Source: Cloeon dipterum (lineage: Eukaryota > Arthropoda > Insecta > Ephemeroptera > Baetidae). From it: DNA of 64,000 bases. The translations under genes were made by a program, and so were the position numbers. The DNA is taken from the NCBI RefSeq assembly GCF_949628265.1, contig NC_088786.1:35981681-36045680 (forward strand), given 5' to 3'. This document shows positions 24,818 to 37,478 of this stretch, one piece after another (the stretch's first letter is position 1; each line of letters begins with the position of its first letter). The notes under the pieces are model-generated. The model had not been told where the DNA came from and did no database searches. It saw nothing but the letters and a program-made list of their open reading frames with translations.

Positions 24818-25906
24818 AAAAAGTCACCCCCAGGCTAGCAGAAAAAAAGTGACCCCTGTGCTTGCAGCACAAAAATTGACCCCTGTGCTTGCACCAAAAA
24901 GTGACCCGTCCTTGCAGAAAAAACTCCTTTACCCAAAAAATGACCCCTCCCGTTGCACCAAAAATGTGACCCCTGTGCTGAAAAATGTGACCCCTGTGCT
25001 GAAAAAAGTGACCCCTGCACCAAAATGTGACCCCTGTGCTGAAAAAAGTGACCCCTATGCTGAAAAAAGTGACCCCTGTGCTGAAAAAAGTGACCCCTAT
25101 GCTGAAAAAAGTGACCTCTATGCACAAAAAAGTGACCCCTGCCCACAAAAAAGTGACCCCTCCCCACAAAAAAGTGACCCCTGCCCACAAAAAAGTGACC
25201 CCTCAAAAAAAGTGACCCCTCCCCACAAAAAAGTGACCCCTACCCACAAAAAAGTGACCCCTGCCCACAAAAAAGTGACCCCTGCCCACAAAAAAGTGAC
25301 CCCTCCCCACAAAAAAGTGACCCCTGCCCACAAAAAAGTGACCCCTGCCCACAAAAAAGTGACCCCTGCCCACAAAAAAGTGACCCCTGCCCACAAAAAG
25401 TGACCCCTGCCCACAAAAAGTGACCCCTGCCCACAAAAGAGTGACCCCTGCCCACAAAAAGTGACCCCTACCCACATAAAAATTGACCCCTACCCACAAA
25501 AAAGTGACCCCTCCCCACAAAAAAGTGACCCCTACCCACAAAAAAGTGACCCCTGCCCACAAAAAAGTGACCCCTGCCCACAAAAAAGTGACCCCTGCCC
25601 ACAAAAAAGTGACCCCTGCCCACAAAAAAGTGACCCCTCCCCACAAAAAAGTGACCCCTCCCCACAAAAAAGTGACCCCTCCCCACAAAAAAGTGACCCC
25701 TGCCCACAAAAAAGTGACCCCTGCCCACAAAAAAATTGACCCCTGCCCACAAAAAAGTGACCCCTGCCCACAAAAAAGTGACCCCTCCCCACAAAAAAGT
25801 GACCCCTGCCCACATAAAAATGAAAAAAAGTGACCCCTGCCCACAAAAAAGTGACCCCTGCCCACAAAAAAGTGACCCCTGCCCACAAAAAAGTGACAAG
25901 TCTGTC
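24818..25906. repeat. 21-bp minisatellite (AAAAAAGTGACCCCTGCCCAC)-type array
   Basis: The unit reads, in two pieces, AAAAAAGTGACCCC then TGCCCAC (or CCCCCAC, TACCCAC). From about 25130 to 25906 the 21-bp period is almost perfect, roughly 37 units. Before that, older variant units of about 18-24 bp carry TGTGCTG, TATGCTG or TGTGCTTGCA in place of the CCCAC part. Because 21 is a multiple of three and the unit has no stop in most frames, long apparent reading frames appear on both strands (heptads such as KKVTPAH on plus). I treat these as artefacts of the repeat. The right end adjoins a half foldback element at 25951. Confidence 0.95.
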
Positions 25907-25950
25907 CATGCAGAAAAAAGTGGCAGCAAAAACGGCACCAAAAAATGACC

Positions 25951-26106
25951 CTCCAGCCAGCGCTGACGCATGCGTAGTTCTCGCATAATAATGTTTCGGC
26001 GCCAAAAAAAAGTTCGCACGTCACGCTGGACCTTTTGGTCGGAAAAAATATCCACTTCACCTAATTTGACCCTGAAGAATCGATTAGTGTGCTCAGAAAC
26101 TTCACC
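25951..26106. mobile_element. Foldback MITE, copy C (right arm only)
   Basis: Only the right arm is present: GCTGACGCATGCG..., the GGCGCCAAAA word in place of GGCGGGAAAA, GGTCGGAAAAAATATCCACTT, and GAATCGATTAGTGTGCTCAG. It ends near 26106 without the terminal GACGGTCT. The left arm is absent and its place is occupied by the minisatellite. Confidence 0.8.
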
Positions 26107-26983
26107 ATCATCGAGGGTCAATTTTTACAATTTTACTCGTTGGCTCCGTTTGGCGATGAAATTACCAAATTTCACGCTCCACTGCGTGCGTATGTGCAGT
26201 CTGGATGGATGTTTATTTGCACATTAGGTTGTGTGCCAGCCAGGCGCAGTTGAGCGAGTTGCAGATGGGTCCAATTTGCCGCTGATGCACCGAGCGAGCA
26301 AGTGCTCCAAATAATTAATTAATTAATTCAATCGGATCGGCCTGTGCCTTTGACAAACACGCGCGCCGAGCACGTTGGCTGTTGGCTGGCTGGCTGGCGG
26401 CGTAATTATCAACGACAGCGGCGCAACAGCAACTTGATTTGTCGTCTTTGTCTCGCGATTCTCTTTCCCCGGGCGCTCCCTAATGGAACAAGAAGCGTGC
26501 ATGCTGCAACATCAATCTTATTATTCCCTTGCCAACTTGTGAACATGTATCAAATATAAACGTGACGCGCCGCGCCGACTTTTCCTGATGGATCTGCATG
26601 CGCCGCGCGGTGTGCATGCTTCCCGAGATGCTTTTTTGCGCAGCCAAAGAGGCCGGCCGATGCATCTTTCAATATGCTAATGCCTTTTGATTTGCATCCT
26701 TTAATGATTGATTGATTTATTGCCCGTGTGTGTGTACGCTCCGACGCCAAGGGCTGCATTCCACATGTTGTTGAGGGGCGCGTACGGATTTTGGTATCTT
26801 GATTTGATGGAAAAGATAACACACTTGTTTGTCTAGGCTTTCAAAAAGGTTGTTTACGGACAGTTCGACAACCAATTATTTCCAGATTGTGAGTAAAGCC
26901 GGATTTAAGCTGATCCGCAGGGTCGGAAACCGACAAGATAAATCGTGTAGAATAATACTTGGAAAGGTCACTGGAAGTTTCCT
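26107..26983. other. No gene seen
   Basis: Unique sequence with a TTAA-rich run near 26315 and GGCT repeats near 26385. Overlapping short frames only. Confidence 0.45.
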
Positions 26984-26987
26984 TTAA

Positions 26988-27311
26988 AGACCGTGTTACA
27001 CGAAGTTTCTGAGCACATAAATCAATTCTTGAGGGTCGAATCGCTTAAAGTGGAGATTTTTTTGCAACCAAAAGTCTAGCGCGACGTAAGAACTTTTTTC
27101 CCGCCAAAACAATATGAATGTGAGAACTGCGCATGCGTCAGAGACTTCTTTGGCAGATCTCACGCATGCGCCGTTCTCGCATTTAATTGTTTTTGGCGGG
27201 AAAAAAGTTCGCACGCCGCGCTGGACTTTTTGGCCGGAAAAATGTCCACTTCACCTAATTCAACCCTCAAGAATCGATTGGTGAGCTCAGAATCTTCGTC
27301 AAAGACGGTCT
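26988..27311. mobile_element. Foldback MITE, copy D (TTAA flanks)
   Basis: 324 bp between TTAA at 26984-26987 and TTAA at 27312-27315. Both arms carry the family words CGAAGTTTCTGAGC, CCCGCCAAAACAATATGAATG and GCGCATGCGTCAGAG. The centre is shortened relative to other copies. Confidence 0.9.
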
Positions 27312-27315
27312 TTAA

Positions 27316-30300
27316 AATATTCTTGCTGTTTTTTTTTGTTTCATCCGCCGCTCTTGTGCCCGGCATAGAAGAGTAAAAAGCCATTCTCGGAAAGTATTTT
27401 ACGCAGTGGCGCCGCAGAGATCGGCGTTTAGCGTTTTGGCGCCGGTCGGGCTGCAAATCTGGTGAATAGAGCGGCTACACGTCAATTCCATTAGGAAGCA
27501 ACCCCCCGCGCATACATATTTACGCTCTGGGGGCGAACGAGAGACGAACACACACTATTTATCAGCCCCTGGGCGGGGGGAGACGTTGGCTGCTGCATGG
27601 CATCGGAACAAAATTATTATCGGCACTTAGCGGTCAGCGTGGATTCGATATTAATAAGCAAATTTATTCACCATGTTTGTGAGCACTTTATGCGCCTGGC
27701 GAGATACACAATTTGCCACTCAGGTGTGTGTGCGGCTGCCGAGTACAAGTGGCCGCGCTCGCTCTCATTCATATTCATGAGCAGAGTACCGCTCTTAATT
27801 TCGTGTGCTTTGATTTTACGAGCGTGTGTGCATTGGAATAATGCGCGTGTGTGCTGATCGCTTTTAAAGCAGCCAGCTCGCGGCATGTTTTATTTGAATC
27901 GTTACTTTTAATATAGCGCCGATTTGCACACACACACGCGGGGGATTACGGACTGCGCTTTCATCTCGTCCCAACTTTTTGCGAGCCGAGAATTCGTCAC
28001 AAAAGCAGAGAGCTGCTATTTCCACATTCATGCCTGTCGTTGGCCGGGCAAAAAGATGCAGTAGTTGATAATTACCCATTTGTCGAGGCAAAGCAACAAT
28101 CATAAAGAAACTTTTCGCATTCAACAAGTCTATAAAGCACCCTTTGAGAACGCGAGATTGAATCTTTACAAACCCCTCGGCTCGATGAGCCGGCTGGCTT
28201 GATGCTAAAAGTTTCCATCTCTTTCGCCGCGCGCGCGCTGCAACCCTTTCTGTCCCGCCATAATACATGCAGTTACCTCTGCTTCTTGCACCACTGAATA
28301 TCTTCTTTTGACGCTTTTATTGCCTGTTTGTTAACATAGCAACACAACTCCGCGTGCAAACACCCTTCCGATTTTTTCCCAGACGTGCGCTTGCCGCTGG
28401 ATTCTCGAGAATCTTTACGGCGACACGCTGGGCGCGCATTCATCCGCAAAGAAACAAGTAGTGTCAGTCCCTACTTACAAGCAAGGGTTGTTTCCCTTTC
28501 GACAAGTGCATTAAAAAAGGTGTTTCGGGTGAAAAATATGGAATTTTCCTGGTAAACCAAAACCCAAGCAACCCAATACCCCGAGAAAAAAAATAAAAAG
28601 ATTTTTAAACAAGTTGTCGGCGCACACATCAAATATTTTCAGGCAATTTAATCAAATGTTATCTCATTTTATAATTTTAATCCTCCACTGCACTTACCGC
28701 GAGCAAAGAGATCGTGCACGAAAAAAAATTAAGTGAAATAAAAGGTAAATTATAGCTCCTCGGAAAGACCACTTTGAGTGAAAAACGATTCCACTTTGCA
28801 CTCGTAATATGCGTGTCCTTGGAGTAAAATATGAGAAGAGAGTATACTTGATACTCAAATGGTGCCCCTCTTGAGTGTGCTGCTCGCATGCAAATATGCA
28901 TATTTTTCTCGGCAGCCGCGAATGAATGCACGCCAACCAATTGGTTCCAGCTGCAGCAAAACAGTTAGTTTACTAACGAGTTAATATACAAGTCAGATTG
29001 ATCGGAAATCCACATGTTCAGAGGCCTAATTTATTTATAGTTTTTTTCTTTCTATGAAAAATGCGCCAGCATCGTTTCACAACAAACCAGGCCGATTAAA
29101 ACTGTTCTATGAATTTTCAAAACCATTTGGTGCGTAAAAAAATTGCAAAACAATTTCCAATACCTTTTGCAGGTAGGCGGAAACGCGCACAAAGAGATGA
29201 AATTAATGACGAGCACGCCCTTTCAGCCATCACATATATGAAACTGTAACTCATTCGTACGTTTTTTCCGCTCGATCTCGTGTATATTTGTTTTACCTTA
29301 TTCGCCGGCTCGCCACCTCGCGTTTGTCACTCTTTTTTATTCCAGCTGGTGTGTCGTGAAGTGCACTTTATTGCATGTAGTTAACCTTTACGACTTTTGG
29401 ATAGCATTAAATTTAATTCCTTGTTTAATTTCACACGACGACGCTCTTTGCTCGCGCTGAAAAAGTGCCCGCTGTGCGAGCGAGGGAAACACACGCCGCC
29501 GGCTCAGCGTATTTATGGAAATTATCGCTCTGCCACGACGGCTGGCGCTTTTAGTTTTCGGTCTTTACGATTCTCGTTACGTGTAAACTGCTTATTTGAT
29601 TTTTCTCGAAGACTCTTGGTTCTAGACTTGTGCATTAATAAAAAATTCAAAATTTCCAAACAAATTTCGTGCTGGAATTTCATGCGACCTAATTTCTGTG
29701 TGTCCTTATTCCAATTTGACAGCGGAGTGCTTTCACCCACCTGCCACGTGTGTGCGTTCGAGTTTAATTTTAGTTTCAAACGCACGAGGCGCGCAGAAAA
29801 TGTTTCCTAAACTCAGGCGCGTCACATGATGTTTACATCTGCGCTTTAAAAGTAAATAAAGTGTTGTCTTCATTGATCAGGCGCGGCGCGAGCAAACGTG
29901 CGTGCAACAATTGCGATTCCGCACCATCTTCCAGCTGTGTAATAATATGTTTTGACGAGAATCTCTCTCTCTCTCTCTCTCGTGTGCAATTTCTCTATTG
30001 TGAACGCGGGCGCGGCTTTGCGCATCACGTAATGCTGCCGCCGCACCGCACACACACACACACATACGCTATAGAGATATTATTTATTTGTCCTGCTCTT
30101 GGGCCTCCACGTGTTGACCTTGGCAGACCGCGCGCGCCGAGCGGCGAATGGGAATGAAAAAATAGGCAGCCGCCTTTTCTATAGCGGCGACACATTAATA
30201 GGCAAACGTGTGTGCGCCTCGATTAAGGGCCGTGCGCATCATGCATCCGTTTATTTGCTCATCCTGGATGGACCGATCTCTCAGCTGGAAGGCCGCCGAC

Positions 30301-30438
30301 CGAGGGTTGCCATCTCAATTTCAAATGGTCGACCGCGTCATTAACTTGCTAAATCTTACACGTGTGGTATTATGAATTTGACCACGCGCACAGACGCCAG
30401 AAACAGCTGATGATGGACTTTATCGCCCGTAAATAACA
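27316..30438. other. No gene seen
   Basis: Unique, CpG-containing DNA. A CT run lies at 29961-29981 and a CA run at 30048-30064. Frames up to 137 codons (29397-29810, plus) are unsupported by splice sites or family resemblance. Confidence 0.45.
29961..29981. repeat. CT dinucleotide microsatellite
   Basis: Uninterrupted CT units. Confidence 0.9.
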
Positions 30439-30685
30439 ATAGGGATGTTTCCTTCGACTGAGTTTTAGGTATTAAAAAAATTCTAGATTTTTTGAAACCC
30501 TATGCACTCCGCGAGAAGAGTAATCAAGGTCGCGTGTAAGCGCATTAGCTTCTCTCTCTCTTTCGCACTTAAAAGTCCAGAAAAGTAATCAGCATTTGAC
30601 GCCCACTATATGCGGCTGGTTGCGACTTAATTTGTCCACCTACGTGCCCCCATCCATTTTACCCTTTGAAATCAGCTGCAGATTA
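30439..30685 (+). repeat. Local duplicate, copy 1 (inverted with respect to 33012-33179)
   Basis: 30497-30685 is the reverse complement of 33012-33179, with shared words CACTCCGCGAGAAGAGTAAT, CAAGGTCGCGTGTAAGCGCA, GCACTTAAAAGTCCAGAAAA, CATTTGACGCCCACTA and ATTTTACCCTTTGAAATC. This copy has two extra segments, near 30610 and 30640. The leading words AATAGGGATGTTTCCTTCGA at 30439 recur at 32914 in the same orientation, not inverted. Confidence 0.85.
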
Positions 30686-30689
30686 TGTC

Positions 30690-32913
30690 AGGAGATCAAT
30701 TTAAAATGTAATTATGATAGATTTACCGCGCACTGAGCCCACTCAATCAATCTCGGTGCAGATTATGCGACAAGCGCTGAAAAGGGCTTGGCCGCTGAAC
30801 AGGTGTGCAGGCGCAGGCTCAACCTTAATTTTTATTGAGCACGAGTTTCAGGAATCCAGCCGTGCGATTTTAATTAAAATGTTACAAAATGTGACAGCCC
30901 GCGAGTGGGTGCCGAAAATCAGCAGACAATCATGGAGATCGAGAACTCTTTAATTCAAAAAGGGATGTCAGGGCAAGTTGAGCAGTGTGCTGCTTGTTTA
31001 AAGATTTTTAGTGTAGAATCTTCAAGCATTTTATTGCATCCGTCTCGGGAAAAAAACTTCGTGCACCCGAATCTCGGGTTGTAGTGGTCCTATTTACAAA
31101 AAATAAGTGCCGTTTGACTCGTCTTGAGGTGAACTAAGTAACTGAATTGGTTTGAAGAAGACAATTACTCGTTAACGTCGTGCTAAGGTGTTGAAACGGA
31201 CGAAAAATGCTAAATTTATTGAGGGGGTTAAAAAAGGGGGTTGGGGGTTGATGGGTCTCACACCTCTTTAGTGCACTTGGGGACGTTGAGACGAGTCTAA
31301 CAGTATGCGGTTTTTTAAAATCGGACGATTAGAAGTCGAGATTTGGTCGATCATCTTTTTAACTAACTCGAAAAACAAAGGTTTTCGAAGTTTTAATTTT
31401 TTATTAAAAAAATTAGCCCAAAGGACATTCCAAATTTTAACGTTTCTAACTGAATTTTGTGTGCTCTACAAAATGGGTATGAAAAAAATTAAAATTTTCA
31501 ATTTTTTCATATTAAAATTCGAGTTTGAAATCCAAAAATCAATTTTTATGACCTTGACCTTTGACCTACCACTTTGAGGTCAACATAAAAGTTGTTTGCC
31601 TTGTTAAAACGAGATAAAAGGTTTTTTATTTTTTGTTCTAGGACCACCCTGAGCAAAGTTATAAACTACTCGAAATTCCCAGAACGCCCGGAAAACCCGC
31701 AAAAATTGAAAAGTCGGAGTTTTCTCTGCTGTTTTATCTGTCCATAAGGGCAAAGTTTACGCAAAAAAATTCATCAACATCCATCGGCCCTGCTTTGAGA
31801 GATTGCGGCTCAGTTCTGATTTTATTACTCTCAATAACGTGTCTGTGAGACCTTCATCCAGGCGAGAAAATGCAAATAGCACGCGTCCGTCTAGGCAGGT
31901 AGACTCACTCGCATCAGCAGACGGATGCGCTTTGCCTATTTGCTGGTTCGCGCAAAACGCCTTTTATCTCGCTCTCGCTCTCTCGCGACGTGCAGCATGC
32001 AGCTGCTGCTCCGTTTAATTTAAGGCGTAATACAGCATAATCTGCGATGGAGGGCAAGTGACGTCGCGGCTCATTAAATAACAGCTGAGCGGCGAACTAA
32101 ATACACAAGCATGGCGAATTGAAGCCCACATGCGGTGCGGAGCAATCATCGTGCAAAAATATATCCAGTCGACGGCGTATGCCCTTGGCTAAATTGCCTG
32201 ATTAATGCTATTCAGGCTCCGACAAGGGCTCGCGCGCGCGCGCGGGCACGAATCCAATAACGTGCATGTCACCCTTAAAGCGGTGCAACAATGTGCAGCA
32301 TTTGAACTTCACTTCATCTCAAGTGCATGTACGCACCGAGCGAGTTAATAATCTCTCTCTCTCTCAACTTCAAAAGGTTCTCTCTCTCTGCTCTCGGAAA
32401 AAGGAGCACCTTGAACTGCTCTGGTAATAAGAAGTGGTCTAGCTCTGCAGCGATTAAAATTTAAATACACTACCAGCAGCGTATGTGTGAGTCACATTGC
32501 TCCCGCAAATGAATCGTGTGCATCACATGTGCGCTCTCCTTCAAACTTATACGCCCTAGCACGTGAGGCTAGTGTCACTCACATGACGCAAATCATTTCA
32601 AAATTACTTCTACAAAAAAGGTAAATTATGACAGATAGAAAAACAACGCCTCGTAAAGCACAGATTGATTTTTTTGTTAATTTTAGGAAATTGTGGGGCA
32701 TAAAAAAGACTTTGTTAACAAAATCTTGCAGCTAATTCCGTGGTTTATCTAATTTAGTTCAAAGTTTTAATCTAAATACTGTAGGGTTGAATCAAGGGAT
32801 TGGTAAATTTCAGGGTGGTGTAAATTATGGAATTAAAATTTCTTTCAATTATTATCTTGCTCTTTGGATTTTGAATGGCGAGTACCTGTCGCTACGCTCA
32901 GCGTATTTATAAA
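30690..32913. other. No gene seen
   Basis: Contains an AT-rich block at 31200-31800 with phrases such as AAAATCGGACGATTAGAAG that weakly resemble 44265-44300, possibly an old repeat. GC repeats lie at 32230-32244 and CT clusters near 32360. No supported exon. Confidence 0.4.
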
Positions 32914-33179
32914 AATAGGGATGTTTTCCTTCGACTTTTGGCACTGGAGTTTTTGATATTAAATTTTTTTTATTAAAATTTTTTTGTGTGCGGTAAACCG
33001 AAATGTTTGGCGTCAAATCTGCAGCCGATTTCAAAGGGTAAAATGGACAAATTAAGTCTAGTGGGCGTCAAATGTTGATTTCATTTTTTTTCTGGACTTT
33101 TAAGTGCGAGAGAGAGAGAGAAGTTAATGCGCTTACACGCGACCTTGATTACTCTTCTCGCGGAGTGTATAGTATAGGG
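32914..33179 (-). repeat. Local duplicate, copy 2 (inverted core)
   Basis: Partner of the copy at 30439-30685: the core 33012-33179 is inverted, while the leading AATAGGGATGTTTTCCTTCG words are in direct orientation. Confidence 0.85.
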
Positions 33180-33664
33180 CGACGCGGCGAGTTCCTCTTC
33201 CCTGTCGGACGAAAACAACAAGAAGCAACTTGAACGTAAACGACGCGTCGAGCATCAGCACCAACAGCAATAAAACAATCAATAATTGTTGTATGTATTT
33301 GCGAACGGCAACACTCCCGGCCGCAATCAGGTTCGAGCACTCTCTTAATTGAAGTGTACGTCTTGTGTGTTGTTTATTTATTTATTTATTTTGCTCTAAC
33401 AAGGCCGGCTATATGATAAATGAGGCAGAGGCTCGTTTGCGCTGAAATCCCCTGCGATTTAATTAGTTTTCAGCCACAACTGATGTCGGGTGTGTGTTTG
33501 CCTTTTTTTTCAAATCCCACACACAATCGCAATGTGCAGGATAATGAGATTTTATTTCTCACTTTGTGATCAATACAATGAATTGTATTCTACGAGTTCA
33601 ATTTATTAAATATAAAATGGAAATTGCTGAGATAATGCCTTGGGTTTAGCTTTGTATTTAAATT
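33180..33664. other. No gene seen
   Basis: Unique sequence with a TTTA run near 33375. No supported feature. Confidence 0.4.
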
Positions 33665-34043
33665 AGACCGTCTTTGACGATGTTTCTGAGCACACCAAAC
33701 GATTCTTGAGGGTCGAATTAGGTTAAAGGGACATTTTTCCCGACTAAAAAGTCCAGCGCGGCGTGCGAATTTTTTTCCCGCCAAAACAATATGAATGCGA
33801 AAACTGCGCATGCGTCAGAGCTGGCTGGATCTGATAAAGAAGTCATTCATACAGGTGGTCTTTCTGCAAGAAGTGCTCAAACCAGCTCTGACGCATGCGC
33901 AGTTCTCGCATTCATGTTGTTTTGGCGGGAAAAAAAGTTCTTACGTCGTTTTGGACGTTTTGGAGGGAAAAAAAGATCCATTCTACCTAATTCGACCCTC
34001 AAGAATCGATTAGTGTGCTCAGAAACTTCGTCAAACACGTTCT
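33665..34043. mobile_element. Foldback MITE, copy E
   Basis: 379 bp. The arms are intact and begin AGACCGTCTTTGACGATG. The flanks are AATT and TTAT, so the TTAA duplication has decayed. Both CCCGCCAAAACAATATGAATG arms are present, and the unpaired centre is longer than in copy D. Confidence 0.87.
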
Positions 34044-34047
34044 TTAT

Positions 34048-37000
34048 ATTAAAGAATACATTTATTACTTCGTGTCATGTACTAGAATTGGTTGAAAATA
34101 CGGAGAAACTGCCAGTCAAGAAATTAATTTAACAAAATTGCTAAAAAAGACGATGACATAAAGTTAAAAACTCTCCCAGCCCAGAGAATATGGGCATAGG
34201 GATTGGTTCAAGTCCCTTTAAGTTGAGAGTTCTCAACAGTCTGGCTGGGAGGTGAATTGATCATTCCAAGACTTTCATTGAACGTGGACGGCTCCGTAAT
34301 TAGAGCAAATATCTATTTCCGTGAGCAGGCAGCCAAGTTTTTCATGCGGCACTCGCTGAATTGAGTTGCGAGCGTCCTCGGAGCAGCGCCGTCCTTTTCA
34401 ATGTCCACAGCTGCAAAAGGAAAATATTCTTTTCACGACGGCCAGAGCATCAGAGCAGAGGCCTGATTGATATTACCAGGAAAAGCATCTCCGTCCTTTG
34501 AATCACTGCACCTTCCTCGGAGGCATGCACGTCGCAAAAAGGGCATAAATATATCGCTATCGGAATAATAATATGTCAAGAGAGCGAGCGAGCGAGCGAG
34601 AACATAGGAAAGAGCGGGAGGAATTTTATTTACCTTTTTTTCCCAGCAACAAGTTTTGCACCTGTCTATTAAATTATGCCGCGGCATTTCGCAATACTTC
34701 AACTCTTCTCGCGGCGCGAGCTATTCATCCAACATGCACACGAAGAATTCCAATCACATGACGCGCGAAAAGGAGTCAGTCAGCCGTGTGTGCATGTGCA
34801 TACTCTTGCCGCTGATTGCAATTGTAATTTTTCAAGTGCGCTGCTCCCGAGTTCCGACCGCACGCCGCCTCAGCGCGCTGCAAACACTTTTGCAATTCGT
34901 TCGCAAATAGTTGACGAACGTGTTTCATTCGAAGCATTCTGGTGGCGAATAAATTGCATTTTAAATTAGGGCTGGCTGCTTTTAATGAGATGAGATTCGC
35001 GCCTTTGAGGAAAGCAGCAGCAGCAGCAGGGATAAAAAATTCCATTTGTTACACCATGTGAACTAACGGGCGAGTGGTGCATTCTTCAAAGGTGTGCAGA
35101 GTAAACACTTTTTAATGCCGGGCAATTATATATGTAGCTGCACATGGTCCTTGTTATTATGCAAAGTCGAGTGCAAGCACACGCCGACCGAGGGGAATTT
35201 GCACGTTTTTTCGTCAGATTCGTCGTTCTAATAAAAGCAGCCGGCGGGGCGGGCGGGCGGGGTTGTTACGGAATTTTTATTAAACGCTGCTCCTGCCCGC
35301 GCTGACACATTAAAAGTTAAGAGGGACGCTTTTTCACCGCATTCTTGCCTCACCGGATAGCCATTAGAGAGAGCGCATGCAGCGCTGAATTGCGTCGTGT
35401 ACATCTTTTTTGTATGCGGATTAAATCAGGCTGAAACTCCCGGGTACCAGAGTCGTAATTTTCCAACTCTTTGAAAGTGAGCATTTTAAAAAACAGTCGT
35501 TCCCGGGACAATAGTCGCAACTCGCATGTAGCGCCCTAATCGCGTTTTTGCAAGTCACGAAAGTGCAATTTCGCGCGCTCACGTCGTTGCCTCATCTCGC
35601 TGTATGGCTGTTAAGAAAAACAAAGTGCATAATCCGCGAGTGCATTTGTGCTACGGGAGGAAAGGAGAAAGAAAGGATTAGCATATGCGTGGTTGCGTCA
35701 CAATTAGCGCCGCTTTTGTTTTTGCGCGTCTTTCCTGTGGATTGGATCCATTTTCCTTATTTCTTTTCACTTTGCCAAGCAGCACTCGCATTATTTTATT
35801 CGTGGCAACGGCGGGAATGGAAATTAGGGATTCAATTGGATCGAGGGCAAAATGTGAGCAGCCGGCAAATAGTCACGTTTTTAATTTTCCTGCCGCTCGC
35901 CTCGGGCGTCGTTCGTAGTTTTGCAAGCGACGCGCAAATTGAATTGGTTTCCAGTGAATTTTATATATATTCGCGACAACAGAGAGAGAGAGAGAGAGCA
36001 TCCTTTGGATAAATATTATGCACGCGACTTGGTATTAAAGGGTCGGAAAACATACAGCTCGCTTTGTGCAATGCAAGAGATAATTGCATATCACAACATT
36101 TGCTCTAATAATTGAAGCATTCGCTTGCACATGGCGAAAATTACGGTTTCCGCACGACGCAGAGGAGAAAATTGAATTTTATGGTAATTTTCATTAAACC
36201 GCCGCTGCTTTAGAAAAATATCGAGTTTCAAGTCCACTCCTAAACCAATTACATACCGGTCGCGTTTTTAATTGCGCAACGCTGTTGCTCTCGCATCATC
36301 ATCAGCAGCAGCAGCAGCATCCCGACAAACGCCGGCGCGAATTACAAAAATTGCCCGAGTCTTCTTCCCCATAGCAGCAGAGAGTTAAAAAACAACCAAC
36401 CAGGATCGAATTGCGCGCATACAAACAATTTGATATTAGCGGCGGCAATAAACATTTTGTATGCACCACGTAGGTTTGTAATAAAATGCCATTACAATTT
36501 TACAGCCCCACGTGCAAGTCCGAAGTTGGCTTATCAACGCGGCCAATCTCTCGCGCGGCGCAGGTATAAAGGGAGACCGCCGCCGCCGCGCGCGCACATT
36601 GGAATGAAAATCTGATGCGCTCGCGGAATTGAATCGCCAAGCGGCTGTAAAATAAGCATAAACAGCCGCGTTTTACTCTCGGATGACACTGTTGGACTGA
36701 AAAATTGCTTTCTTATGACATTTCATTTTGAAACGCACTCATTCGGCATGCAGAGGTCGTCGTCGAGGCGTGGAATTTTGTTTGTTTGTCTCTCGCGCGC
36801 GTCTCATTACTATGATAATGCGCTATTTATTTATTTATTTTTTATTTTCAGCGCAAATGTTGTGCCGCTCGCTGCCTGTGTGTCTGATTACGTGAAATTA
36901 ATACATACTTTCACAGCTGAGTCATCGAATGATAATTTGCCCTGCACGCGTGATATCATTCCAAAGAATATGACTATTTCCTGGAATAGCACACGGTGTT

Positions 37001-37478
37001 TACTGCAATTGTCTAGCTGCAGAATGAATCAGCTCATTGACGGCCTTGAAATGTATCATATTATTATAATTCGCGCGGTACACCTAGAATCGAATCAAAA
37101 CATAAAACCGGATGTCAACATTGGGGAGGTTTCAATTATTAGGACGCCTGACTGAATAAAACATTAATTTATTTTTAAATATGAAAATTGTGCTGGACGT
37201 TTCTCCGGATGGCCTTTCAGTGCGTCATTACTGCAGATTATTCCTGGTTCTTTTACATCAAGAGATGGACATGAGGTTCACATAAAAAATAAAACCGGTT
37301 AATAAATCTTTCCTGATCCATTTTTATTGAACCACATCATTTGTTAAGTCGTCATTTCTGTCTCCATAAGAATCCAAATTTTACCTGTTTAACGTGTGTA
37401 CAGTGGCTTTTTTTAACTCTTTCTGTGGGGGATTTGAGAGGGAAATTTTCCTTTCAGCCAAATTCTCTTTTTATCCAA
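34048..37478. other. No gene seen
   Basis: CpG-rich unique DNA with GCGA repeats near 34582, GA at 35980-35998 and CAT/CAG trinucleotides at 36294-36320. The two longest plus frames (35548-36012, 154 codons; 36715-37155, 146 codons) have no recognisable domain. A possible acceptor before 36850 (TTTTCAG) is not matched by a donor or an upstream exon. Confidence 0.4.
36294..36320. repeat. ATC / AGC trinucleotide repeat
   Basis: Short runs of ATC units followed by AGC units. Confidence 0.85.

Noticed and set aside
24818..25906. CRISPR array
   Set aside because: Units are contiguous 21-bp repeats without unique spacers, in a eukaryotic setting.
25203..26121. Long minus-strand reading frames (up to 285 codons) of Phe/Trp/Gly-rich heptads
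   Set aside because: They are translations of the 21-bp minisatellite read in a frame that avoids stops; equivalent frames exist on the other strand and in other phases.
35548..36012. 154-codon plus frame
   Set aside because: Runs into a GA microsatellite at its end and resembles no family; likely chance in a GC-rich patch.
36715..37155. 146-codon plus frame
   Set aside because: No recognisable domain, and a single possible acceptor inside it without a partner donor or upstream exon.
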